Shown here in pieces: positions 23,701-31,596 of a stretch of 41,355 nt of DNA; positions within the stretch are counted from its first letter, which is position 1, and each line of letters begins with the position of its first letter. Under the pieces are notes generated by a model. The model was not told where the DNA came from. It saw only the letters and a program-made list of their open reading frames with translations, and did no database searches. Made by a program: the position numbers and the translations under genes. The DNA lies in the NCBI GenBank assembly GCA_022361255.1, contig JAKSBG010000438.1, positions 1-41,355 of the forward strand, given 5' to 3'. This DNA comes from Verrucomicrobiales bacterium (GTDB taxonomy: Bacteria > Verrucomicrobiota > Verrucomicrobiia > Verrucomicrobiales > DEV007).

Positions 23701-26331
23701 ATGAAAACGGGCAGGCTTATCTCCAGATCCTCTTTCTCCCTGGCTTTTTACCTAGTGGTGTTTGTTGCCTCAGGTATCGGGACGCTCATCAGGGCGGCGG
23801 ACACCTACACGCCGGGTGAGCCGGTGAAGGGCAATTTCAAAAATTTCGCACAGGGATTTCTCGAAAAGCACTGCTACGAATGCCACGACGATCTAACTGC
23901 TGAGGCGGATCTGAATTTGCTCGAACTGGAGAGTGTCGACGAGACAAATGCGGCCGTCTGGAAATCGGTCTGGGCTCAGGTTTCCCTTCAGGAAATGCCG
24001 CCAAAGGATGAAACGCAGCCGGAAGTAATCGAACGACTGCGTTTCTCCGACTGGATCGTCGGTGAGCTGCAACGGGTCATGAAAAAAAGGGGGGGCTTCA
24101 CCGCGCATCTCGATCCGAAAAAAGCCAATTTCCTCGATCACAACTTGCTCTTCGGTGAACTCCCCGAAGGCATCGAGCTCGTACCGACTTCATCACCGGC
24201 GCGAATCTGGCGGATCACGCCGCAGGAGCATATCACGAGGTTGAATGAATTGATCAATACGGAGCCGGAGTTCGATCCCGCGAAGCCCGGTTTGCGGGCT
24301 CACGGTGATGTCGTTCCAACCAATCATGGCGGCGAGCTGAAACTCTATTTTGGGACGGATCGAATCACAAGCTGGGTAGGGGGAACGGTCGCCTACGCGA
24401 CAGCAGTCAAAAGTGTTCCCGTTGTTCTTTCATCCGGCCGGAAACACGGGCTTGAGAACTATCCGCATTTCTATTCGGTCAACAGTGCTGAGGCAACGCA
24501 GATTCTCGGCAAAGCGGAGGACATCCTGCAATACATGGCATACGGGCCGCTCAGTATCGTAGGGATGCCGGAGCAGATTACGGACGACCCGAAGACCTAC
24601 GACAAGGTAAAGCCTCCGGGGGACCTTCGCGGGCTTCCCACAGCAATCACCTACAGCACGAAAGTGGTGCGACCGCTTACCCCGGTGTATGAACTCATGA
24701 AAGAACCGGGCTTCTCCGACGAGCGTTTGCGCGAAGCCGTAGACTACGTTTTTGAGGCGCTTACGTTTCGTCCTCCGCGCCGGGAAGAGTCAGATGACTA
24801 CGTCGAGATTGTGAAAAACTCGATCGATACGGTTGGAAAGGAGGATGGGGTCTTTATGGGCCTTTCATCCATTTTTCTGGATCGAGACGCGCTTTTTCGC
24901 CCCGAGTTGGCGATGGAGGGAAAACCCGATGAACACGGTCGGGTCATGCTGCAGGACTGGGAACTCGGTTTGGCTGTGAACCACGCTCTCCGCTACATCA
25001 AGCCGGACGAAGAACTCCGCAAATCGATCGTCGAAGGTCGCATGAGGACAAGAGAGGATGTCGAGCGCGAAGTCGGCCGGATGCTCTCGGACGACAGCAT
25101 TCGCAAGCCGAGAATTCTTCGATTTTTCCGCGATTTCTTCGATCACGATCTGGGAGGCTACATCTGTAAAGACACCCGTGCGCTCGGGGAGACCGGCGTG
25201 TCCAACCGGGGAGTCGCTCACTATCGGGCGATGTTTGACGCAACGGCGAGCACTGACCGGCTCATCGAGTTGGTTCTGGAAAAAGACAAAGATGTTCTGA
25301 AAGAGCTTCTGACGACGGAACAAGTGGTCGTGAACAACACGGATAAAACCTACTTCGGCAGACGCCTCACCGAAGAAGAGGAAAAGGCAGCTGTGGAGCG
25401 AAAAAAAGAGGAGGATGCCGCGATCATCGCTCAGGTAAAAGCGGAACTGAAAACCGTCGAGACGGATCTGGTGGAAGTGGAAGGGAATTTGAAGAGCAAG
25501 GATCTCGAGCCAAAAGCGAAGAAAGCTCTTGAAAACAGAAAGCGGCGTTTGGAAGCGGACAGGAAACGTCTGGAGCGTGAGCGGAAATCGAAGCGGAGCG
25601 ACATCAATGTGAGAGTCGCCGAAGTCGAGTTGGATGGACCTCCGATTTATGCGCGGGTCGGCCGGCGTTCCTTCGGCAGGGGATCGATGACTCCGGAGCG
25701 GAAGCTGGCAACCGTTCCGGAAGGCGAGCGGCTCGGAATATTAACCCACCCCGCCTGGTTGGTTTCCCATTCCGACGCAATGGACAACCACGCCATCCAT
25801 CGCGGCATCTGGATTCGCGAGCGACTGCTGGGAGGAGGAATCCCGGATGTCCCGATAACAGTGGATGCCCAGCTTCCGGATGAACCGCAAAACACCCTGC
25901 GCGAGCGGATGAGGGTAACCCGGGAGAAATACTGCTGGACCTGTCATGAGAAAATGGACCCACTCGGGTTACCCTTTGAAATGTATAACCACGCCGGTCT
26001 GTTCCGAACAACGGAGAAAGGGGAACCTGTTGATACGAGCGGTGAAATTATCGATTCCGGCGATCCCGGGCTCGACGGACCGGTTGCCAATGCGATCGAA
26101 ATGATCGAGAAACTCGCGGAGAGCGAGCGTGTCGAGCAGGTCTTCGTCCGGCACGCGTTCCGTTTCTGGATGGGGCGCAATGAAACGCTCCATGATGCTC
26201 CTGTTTTGCAGGCGGCACACAAAGCGTATCGAGATGGAGGGGGCAGCATGAAGGCATTGATCACCTCGCTGGTGACGTCGGATGCCTTCTTGTACCGGAA
26301 AGTAAATCGCGGGGAAGTAACGGCGAACTGA
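23701..26331 (+). CDS. Large DUF1588/DUF1585-type c-type cytochrome
   Basis: The 876-aa product has an N-terminal hydrophobic signal ([23 protein letters not shown]). A first haem site HCYECH lies near residue 57, in a planctomycete cytochrome-like domain containing [13 protein letters not shown] long middle region includes [18 protein letters not shown] and [21 protein letters not shown] charged coiled-coil segment of about 80 residues ([30 protein letters not shown]...[18 protein letters not shown]) spans about 559-637. The C-terminal DUF1588 has [14 protein letters not shown] and a second haem site [16 protein letters not shown] (about 744). DUF1585 follows ([17 protein letters not shown]...[16 protein letters not shown]). 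Electron transfer is probable; the partners are unknown. It pairs with the DUF1552 gene at 21576. Confidence 0.88.
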   Translation: MKTGRLISRSSFSLAFYLVVFVASGIGTLIRAADTYTPGEPVKGNFKNFAQGFLEKHCYECHDDLTAEADLNLLELESVDETNAAVWKSVWAQVSLQEMPPKDETQPEVIERLRFSDWIVGELQRVMKKRGGFTAHLDPKKANFLDHNLLFGELPEGIELVPTSSPARIWRITPQEHITRLNELINTEPEFDPAKPGLRAHGDVVPTNHGGELKLYFGTDRITSWVGGTVAYATAVKSVPVVLSSGRKHGLENYPHFYSVNSAEATQILGKAEDILQYMAYGPLSIVGMPEQITDDPKTYDKVKPPGDLRGLPTAITYSTKVVRPLTPVYELMKEPGFSDERLREAVDYVFEALTFRPPRREESDDYVEIVKNSIDTVGKEDGVFMGLSSIFLDRDALFRPELAMEGKPDEHGRVMLQDWELGLAVNHALRYIKPDEELRKSIVEGRMRTREDVEREVGRMLSDDSIRKPRILRFFRDFFDHDLGGYICKDTRALGETGVSNRGVAHYRAMFDATASTDRLIELVLEKDKDVLKELLTTEQVVVNNTDKTYFGRRLTEEEEKAAVERKKEEDAAIIAQVKAELKTVETDLVEVEGNLKSKDLEPKAKKALENRKRRLEADRKRLERERKSKRSDINVRVAEVELDGPPIYARVGRRSFGRGSMTPERKLATVPEGERLGILTHPAWLVSHSDAMDNHAIHRGIWIRERLLGGGIPDVPITVDAQLPDEPQNTLRERMRVTREKYCWTCHEKMDPLGLPFEMYNHAGLFRTTEKGEPVDTSGEIIDSGDPGLDGPVANAIEMIEKLAESERVEQVFVRHAFRFWMGRNETLHDAPVLQAAHKAYRDGGGSMKALITSLVTSDAFLYRKVNRGEVTAN

Positions 26332-26371
26332 CACGTCTCCGCGTCGTTGTCCCGGGCTTGCTCTTTTGCTT

Positions 26372-26388
26372 GCCCGCAGGTTGCGGGC
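26372..26388 (+). promoter_or_regulatory. Perfect 7-bp hairpin upstream of the selenoprotein gene
   Basis: GCCCGCA-ggt-TGCGGGC forms a 7-bp stem with a 3-nt loop, 19 bases before the ATG at 26408. It has no T tract. An overlapping alternative pairing (GGGC at 26354-26357 with GCCC at 26372-26375) exists, so a structural switch is conceivable but not shown. It may simply end or stabilise the upstream mRNA. Confidence 0.4.
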
Positions 26389-26407
26389 TGCCGTAGAATC
26401 TCAATGT

Positions 26408-27730
26408 ATGAGATTTGGGTCCGTTTTTCTTAGCCTGGCAATTGCCTCCTTTTTTCCCGCAAGTCTGCAGTCTGCAGACGGGAAAAAAACGAGGGATGAA
26501 ATGGTGATCGAAGATCGCGATGAGCTGCAGAACAGCGACACCTGGATCTACAACGATCTCGAAAAGGCGAAGGAAGCGGCAGCAGCTTCCGGCAAGCCGA
26601 TGATGATCGTTTTTCGCTGCATCCCATGACACGCCTGCAGTGATTTTGACGAGCAGGTTGTTCGTCGCGATGATACGATTTCCGCCCTGATGGACGAGTT
26701 CGTCTGTCTGCGAATCATTCAGTTCAACGGAGTTGATCTGTCGCTCTTTCAGTTCGACTACGACATGTCATTTGCCGTGTTTTTTCTTAATGCCGACGGC
26801 ACCATCTACGGTCGATACGGAACGAGAAACGAGAGGCCGGAAAAAGCCGACAGTCAGATTTCGATGGAGGGAATGCGGAAGGCAATGGAAGCAAGTCTTG
26901 CGCTTCACCGCGAGTATCCCGGAAATGCCGAACAGCTGGAAGCGAAGCGTGGCCCTGCGCCAGAGCACCTGCGACCGGAGCAATATCCGCAGCTAAGCAA
27001 ATACACACCGAAAATCAATTACGGCAACCAGGTTGCGAAGAGTTGCATCCATTGTCACCAGGTTCACAATGCAGAGCGGCAGGGCTTGCGCGACGCGAAG
27101 CAGCCCATACCGGATGAGGTTCTGTATTTGTATCCGATGCCTTCAGTTGTGGGGTTTTCACTCGATCCGGAATCGCGTGCTACAGTGAAATCGGTGGTTT
27201 CTGATTCGCCGGCGGGGAAAGCAGGATTGAGCGTGGGAGATGAGTTGCTTTTCGCCGCTGGACAGCCACTCGTTTCCGCTGCGGATTTTCAATGGGTTCT
27301 TCAAAACACGCCCGGTGCAGGTGGTTCGATTCCATTGAAAGTCCGGCGAGCAGGCGAAGTCAGAGAAATACCACTGAGGCTGGAAAATGGATGGAGAAAG
27401 AGAACTGATTTCGGATGGCGTGTTTCGACCTGGGATCTTCGGCGAATGGCTCTGGGAGGGATGGTTTTTGAAACCGATGAAACGGGTGCAGCCACACCGC
27501 TGAAACTTTCTGTAAAGGGGGCGGGGCGACACGGCGGTCACGCAGTTGCAAGGAGGGCGGGGGCGAGAGAAGGGGATCGAATTGTCTCCATTGCAGGTTT
27601 GTCAGGAAAGCCTGCGACCGAGGCGGAAGTGATTGCTCACATCCTTGAAATCACAGAAAAAGGTGACTCGATTGATGTGGTGGTGAAGCGAGGTGAGACA
27701 GAAATCCCGATTTCATTCCGGACGCAGTAG
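26408..27730 (+). CDS. Putative selenoprotein: thioredoxin-fold, haem c motif and PDZ domains
   Basis: The ORF track splits this into 26366-26629 and 26690-27730, but both parts are in the same frame. They are joined through one TGA at 26627-26629 (codon 74). Read as selenocysteine, the 440-aa product is continuous. It has a signal peptide (MRFGSVFLSLAIASFFPASLQSAD) and a thioredoxin-like domain (TWIYNDLEKAKEAAAASGKPMMIVFRCIP-U-HACSDFDEQVV) with a C71-x-x-U74 site and Cys77. A c-type haem motif follows (KSCIHCHQVHN, 213-217), then a PDZ domain at about 255-325 (SDSPAGKAGLSVGDELLFAAG) and a second PDZ-like segment at about 375-438. Cys is the expected residue at position 74. A SECIS-like hairpin starts 17 nt after the TGA. 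I recall public annotation using the name 'Trx7/PDZ domain-containing (seleno)protein' for such genes. Redox or electron-transfer work outside the cytoplasm is inferred. Confidence 0.82.
26627..26629 (+). other. In-frame TGA, proposed selenocysteine codon (Sec74)
   Basis: This TGA lies in CIP-TGA-HAC, at the second redox position of a thioredoxin-type CxxC. The frame stays open for another 366 codons, with conserved domains and no further stop until 27728. Confidence 0.8.
26647..26667 (+). promoter_or_regulatory. Bacterial SECIS-like hairpin
   Basis: UGACGAGC-AGGUU-GUUCGUCG forms an 8-bp stem with two G-U pairs, and a 5-nt apical loop with G at positions 2 and 3. The loop begins 25 nt after the TGA. 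Bacterial SECIS elements lie immediately downstream of the UGA within the coding region, with a short stem and a G near the start of a small apical loop (GGU in E. coli fdhF). The fit is good. A weaker competing pairing (CCUGC 26634-26638 with GCAGG 26653-26657) is also possible. Confidence 0.75.
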
Positions 27731-27754
27731 ATGCCTTTCTGGCAGAATGAAACG

Positions 27755-27808
27755 AAACAGGGAGTGGTGCGAGAAACAACGGATTGAGTCCTGACTTCTG
27801 CCCTGTTT
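27755..27808. terminator. Inverted repeat between convergent genes
   Basis: AAACAGGG (27755-27762) and CCCTGTTT (27801-27808) are perfect reverse complements separated by 38 bases. They lie in the 133-bp gap between the convergent ends of the selenoprotein gene and the FecR-LamG gene. The core CCCTGTT recalls the 22-bp repeat family but is not in that register. Function is uncertain. Confidence 0.35.
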
Positions 27809-27863
27809 GATTGGTTTCCCGAATGTCGGAGAAGCACATCTTTTCGTAAGTTCCGTGCCTTGT

Positions 27864-29546
27864 TTATCGCAGGGAGCGACTGCGCTCATAGAGGCTTGCC
27901 ATCTCTTCGTCCTGCAGAGCCGTTTTGAAAATGGCAATTTCATCCATGCGACCATTGAGGTTACGGATTGCAAAGACGGGATCCTCGCGGAAGGGCTGGC
28001 CCCAGTTTCCGATTTCGGCGCTACCTATCCGAAGTTCATCAATGTAATACTCGGGCTTGATTTCTTCACGGGAAATCCGCTCGCCGTTTACATAGTGTGA
28101 GACACGTTTGTTCTGAGGGTCGATAACCGATGCAAGGTGAAGCCATTGGCCGCTCATCGAAGGATCCCACATCGGGGGCGAGAAATAGAGTCGCTGAAAG
28201 CGGATGGCAGGTCCGTCAGGATTTTTCGGGTTGGGACGGGAATCGTCCACCATCACTGAAACCATCATGGATCCGTCGTCTCGGATCTGCCAGTGAGGCT
28301 CGCCGGTTTCGTAGCTGTCCGCCATGAAAAGGGCATTGTACCAGCGATCGAGACTGTCGATACGGACCCATGCGACAAAGGAGAACGCGGAAAATTCCCC
28401 GGGGAGGTTGACCCGGACCCGTGACCCGGGGCGGCGGAATTCGAGAGCCTGTTTCATGCCGGTCCAGCGGCCGTCAACGCGTTCGGCAAGAATGGTGGCC
28501 CCGTCGAGTTCCGGATTTCGCGGGAGCGCGAGATTGGGAATCAGCGGCTCATTGGATCTCTGATCGAATGTGTAGTAGGCGATCAGCCGATCATCGCCGG
28601 CCAGTGAATCCCGGTGGGACTTCCAGCGGTCGAAATCACTTCTTCTCTGCTCAATCGCTCTCGAGTCAAAACGCTTTGCATCGGGGAACGAAACCCGGCC
28701 GTTCTCGATTTTCTCGGAAGGTCCTTCTACAGGGAGATCAAGCGCGTCGCCTTTTTCGAGAATCGTTTCCTCTTCGTCGCGGTGGCGAAGAGCAATTTCC
28801 CCGTCAATGACTTCAACATGACTTTTGCCCTCGCGCACAACGAGGCCGAATTCAGTTCCAAGGTCGACGATCTCAGAGGATGGTGCGTGCAACTTGAAAC
28901 CTCTCGCCGCCGGCGGCACCTGCATACGGACGGCTCCTTCGAGACAGGATGCTTCCCAGGCGGACTTCAAAGAAATTCGCGAAGGTCCTTCCACCGTCAT
29001 GGTGGCTCCGGAGAAAAACTGGATTTCGGCTGTTCCCGACGCAAGGTGAATCGACTCGGCTCCGAGGGTGTCACCTTCCCGGTGTGATTCGTCAGTGGCC
29101 CACTCGGCATCGAAAAGGCGGGTAAGAGCAGCGAATCCTTCCGCAGAGGGTTCGTCGTTCTCCACGACGGGAGAGCTCGAGTCCGGACGCGAGGCCACAA
29201 ACATGAAAACGAGTCCAAGCAGGAATGCCAGGCCGGCAGCGATAGCAACAGGAATAGCTCTGCGACTCCCGGATGATATGGTTTCAGAAAACGGGATCGT
29301 TTCCGGCGTTTCGTCGACCCAGCTGGCAATGCTGCTTTGGCTGGAATCAGCGAGGGAGTCTTCGGCGAATTCGCGAAGACTGTCGTCAATGTGAAGGCAC
29401 CGGCGCATCGTTGCCCGCAGCTCCGGACTCTCCTTCATGCGGTCCTGCAGACTGGCGAAGGCTTCGGGATCGATGGTGCCATCGAGGTAGTCCCCGATCC
29501 AGTTCTGCTCGTCGCGGGAAAGTGCTTTCCAGGAATCAGGCTTCAT
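27864..29546 (-). CDS. FecR-type anti-sigma-like membrane protein with LamG domain
   Basis: The 560-aa product has a cytoplasmic N-terminus that begins with a zinc-less anti-sigma-like helical part (DEQNWIGDYLDGTIDPEAFASLQDRMKESPELRATMRRCLHIDDSLREF). One membrane span follows at about 97-117, then a FecR-like domain (about 165-270: ASGTAEIQFFSGATMTVEGPSRISLKS...SEIVDLGTEFGLVVREGKSHVEVIDGEIAL). A C-terminal LamG/concanavalin domain (about 310-555: LIAYYTFDQRSNEPLIPN...FSFVAWVRIDSLDRWYNALF...GRMDEIAIFKTAL) completes it. Its ATG overlaps the stop of the sigma gene by 4 bp. It is probably a membrane sensor that holds the sigma factor and responds to a glycan or protein ligand outside (inference). 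Confidence 0.9.
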   Translation of the reverse strand: MKPDSWKALSRDEQNWIGDYLDGTIDPEAFASLQDRMKESPELRATMRRCLHIDDSLREFAEDSLADSSQSSIASWVDETPETIPFSETISSGSRRAIPVAIAAGLAFLLGLVFMFVASRPDSSSPVVENDEPSAEGFAALTRLFDAEWATDESHREGDTLGAESIHLASGTAEIQFFSGATMTVEGPSRISLKSAWEASCLEGAVRMQVPPAARGFKLHAPSSEIVDLGTEFGLVVREGKSHVEVIDGEIALRHRDEEETILEKGDALDLPVEGPSEKIENGRVSFPDAKRFDSRAIEQRRSDFDRWKSHRDSLAGDDRLIAYYTFDQRSNEPLIPNLALPRNPELDGATILAERVDGRWTGMKQALEFRRPGSRVRVNLPGEFSAFSFVAWVRIDSLDRWYNALFMADSYETGEPHWQIRDDGSMMVSVMVDDSRPNPKNPDGPAIRFQRLYFSPPMWDPSMSGQWLHLASVIDPQNKRVSHYVNGERISREEIKPEYYIDELRIGSAEIGNWGQPFREDPVFAIRNLNGRMDEIAIFKTALQDEEMASLYERSRSLR

Positions 29547-30097
29547 GTTGTTGCCTCCTTCTGCATTTTTGATTCTACACAGTTGGCCAGCTGACCCCTC
29601 AACCTTTTCAGGCGCATGTAGAAGGCGGCGGCGGACGATCCCGCCTCCCGGGCAAGTTCTTTGACTTTCACTCCCGGGGTGTAGGCGAGTGTGAGAAAGT
29701 CACGATGCTTAGCGGGCAGATCTGCCAGGCAAATTTGGAGAGCTTCCCGCTCCGCAGATCGGGTATCGAATTCTTCCGCCCCTTCTTCGGCCATCAGCTC
29801 CATGACATCCTCACGAAAAACGAGTCGGTCTCGCGCCATTTTACGGCGGTAGGCGAGTGCCTCGAAACGGGCGATAACGCAGGCCCACTTCATAAAATTC
29901 GTCTCCGGATCGTACTGGTCGAATTTTCTCCAGATCACGATTGCGGTTTGCTGCAGGACTTCGTCCGTGTCGACCGCGGTGGGGAGAAGAGAACGAATGA
30001 AACGCCGCAAGTCGGGTTCGTAGTGAGCGAAGCGCGCCACAAAGTTTTCGTAGCGGGTGTCGTCGTCAGAAGGGGTGTTGTTATCGCGGAGTTCCAT
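29543..30097 (-). CDS. ECF sigma factor, Rhodopirellula/Verrucomicrobium family
   Basis: The 184-aa product has region 2 (FVARFAHYEPDLRRFIRSLLPTAVDTDEVLQQTAIVIWRKFDQYDPETNFMKWACVIARFEALAYRRKMARD) and region 4 (ICLADLPAKHRDFLTLAYTPGVKVKELAREAGSSAAAFYMRLKRLRGQLANCV). This pattern is that of the sigma-70 family first named from Rhodopirellula and Verrucomicrobium (TIGR02989-like). It is the first gene of a two-gene unit, overlapping the FecR-LamG gene by ATGA, which marks the latter as its likely regulator. The target genes are unknown; the neighbouring sulfatase and cytochrome operons are candidates. Confidence 0.92.
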   Translation of the reverse strand: MELRDNNTPSDDDTRYENFVARFAHYEPDLRRFIRSLLPTAVDTDEVLQQTAIVIWRKFDQYDPETNFMKWACVIARFEALAYRRKMARDRLVFREDVMELMAEEGAEEFDTRSAEREALQICLADLPAKHRDFLTLAYTPGVKVKELAREAGSSAAAFYMRLKRLRGQLANCVESKMQKEATT

Positions 30098-30145
30098 TTC
30101 CTCATTTTACCACTTCCGCCGGTGGAAAAAACTAACGCGACAGGC

Positions 30146-31585
30146 TCACTTTTTCTTCATGCGAGCCTCGGCCTCTTCTCCGAGACGAAGAAATTCTTCG
30201 ACACCTTCTTTTGTCAGGATCGGATCCCCGGTTTCCTCACGCCACCTCAGGAGAGCCGATTTGAGTTCGGCTATCATCCCGGTGTGATCCGGGCTGTCGA
30301 TCAGATTGACGAATTCCACCGGATCATTGTCGAGATCATAGAATTCCCACTCGGGTGGATTCGTGTATCGCCGAAACGCCTTTCCTGCGGGTTGGTCGCG
30401 ATATTTGTCCGTCTCCGCGAATTTACCTACCGGATCGCCGTCGACACGGTCGATTGGTTTTCCGGTTCCGGCGAGCTGATTGTGAATCAGTTTGTAACGC
30501 TGATTCCTGATGGCGCGCCGGGGGAAAAATCCGCGGTTTCCGTGGTAGTGAAACTCTCCGACAAGATGAGTGCGCCAGTCAGACGGCGGGATGGCATTGG
30601 TCAGGGTGGTTCGCAGAGATGTCCCGTGGAATTCGGGTGTATCTGCTACGCCTGCGGCATCGAGAATCGTAGGAGCGATATCGGCCGCGGATACGAGTGC
30701 GAGGCTTTCGATGTTCTGCTGCGCCACTCCGGGCCAGCGCACGATGAAGGGAACGCGCAGGCCGGACTCGTAGCAGGTTGTTTTTCCCCGACTGAAAGGA
30801 GGTCCATGATCTCCCAGGAAAATGACAAGAGTATTTTCGGCGTGACCGGATTTCTCCAATTCATCCAGCAGAAATCCGATGCCGCGGTCCAGTCGGAGAA
30901 TGGTGTTGTAGTAGTTGGACACCCTCTCTCTGGCGATCGGTTCATCGAATCCCTGGAAGTCCCATCCCGGCACGGTATCCTCTGCGATGGGCGTTTCGGG
31001 AATGCCCTTCCATTGAGCCGGAAAGACCGGTTTCCCGGTTTTCTTTTCCTTCCAGACATGGGGATCGGAATAGTTCACCATGAGAAAGAACGGGCGATCG
31101 CTTTCTGCGTGGAGAAAAGGAGCGGCACGCTTGGCGACATCTCTTACATCGCGGGTATCATGACGTTTGGGACGGTAGTCGAAAGGAAAGCTGGACTCGG
31201 GGTTCACGTGCAGCTTTCCAAGAATGCCGGTACGGTATCCGGCTTCTTTGAGCCAGCGGGGGAGATTCTTTCCCACCTGATCCGGAGAGAGCACAAAACC
31301 GGCATTCGCCAGTCCAATTTGTCCTGTGGTGTGGGGATAGAAACCGGTAAACATCGAGGATCGCGACGAGCTGCAGCTCGCTTGCGTGACATAGGCCGTT
31401 CGGTAGCGAACTCCCCCGGAGGCGAGCTTGTCAATATGTGGAGTCTGAATGTAGGGGTCCCCGTAGCAGGAGAGTTGAAGGCCCAGATCATCCGCAGTGA
31501 TGAGGAGAATATTCGGCTGTTCACTGGAATAGGACAGGCCGGTCGCAGAGAGAAGAATGAGGAGGAAAAGAGGTAGAGATTTCAT
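30146..31585 (-). CDS. Secreted sulfatase with non-standard CSSSR active-site motif
   Basis: The 479-aa product starts with a signal peptide (MKSLPLFLLILLSATGLSYSSE). The sulfatase fold is clear: NILLITADDLGLQLSCYGDPYIQTPHIDKLA, GYRTGILGKLHVNPE, FFLMVNYSDPHVW, IFLGDHGPPFSRGKTTCYESGLRVPFIVRWPG. The formylglycine site is Cys71-S-S-S-R in place of C-x-P-S-R, so the usual Pro is Ser. The GDHG site and general pattern fit the sulfamidase-like branch. It is the last gene of the operon DUF1552 (34136), DUF1592-family cytochrome (31597), sulfatase, starting 11 bp after the cytochrome stop. Confidence 0.9.
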   Translation of the reverse strand: MKSLPLFLLILLSATGLSYSSEQPNILLITADDLGLQLSCYGDPYIQTPHIDKLASGGVRYRTAYVTQASCSSSRSSMFTGFYPHTTGQIGLANAGFVLSPDQVGKNLPRWLKEAGYRTGILGKLHVNPESSFPFDYRPKRHDTRDVRDVAKRAAPFLHAESDRPFFLMVNYSDPHVWKEKKTGKPVFPAQWKGIPETPIAEDTVPGWDFQGFDEPIARERVSNYYNTILRLDRGIGFLLDELEKSGHAENTLVIFLGDHGPPFSRGKTTCYESGLRVPFIVRWPGVAQQNIESLALVSAADIAPTILDAAGVADTPEFHGTSLRTTLTNAIPPSDWRTHLVGEFHYHGNRGFFPRRAIRNQRYKLIHNQLAGTGKPIDRVDGDPVGKFAETDKYRDQPAGKAFRRYTNPPEWEFYDLDNDPVEFVNLIDSPDHTGMIAELKSALLRWREETGDPILTKEGVEEFLRLGEEAEARMKKK

Positions 31586-31596
31586 TTCAACCGGAA

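Noticed and set aside
26366-26629. Selenoprotein region as a pseudogene with a nonsense mutation
   Set aside because: The remaining 366 codons are intact and in frame, the TGA falls exactly on a redox Cys position, and a hairpin of SECIS geometry follows. Sequencing error or nonsense mutation remains possible but is less likely.
27755-27808. Fifth member of the 22-bp repeat family
   Set aside because: It shares CCCTGTT but lacks the leading A and the 22-bp spacing (46 bp, inverted), so it is listed only as an inverted repeat.
29705-31576. 623-aa ORF antisense to the sigma factor and sulfatase genes
   Set aside because: It spans two unrelated, well-supported minus-strand genes and has no recognisable domain; a chance open frame.
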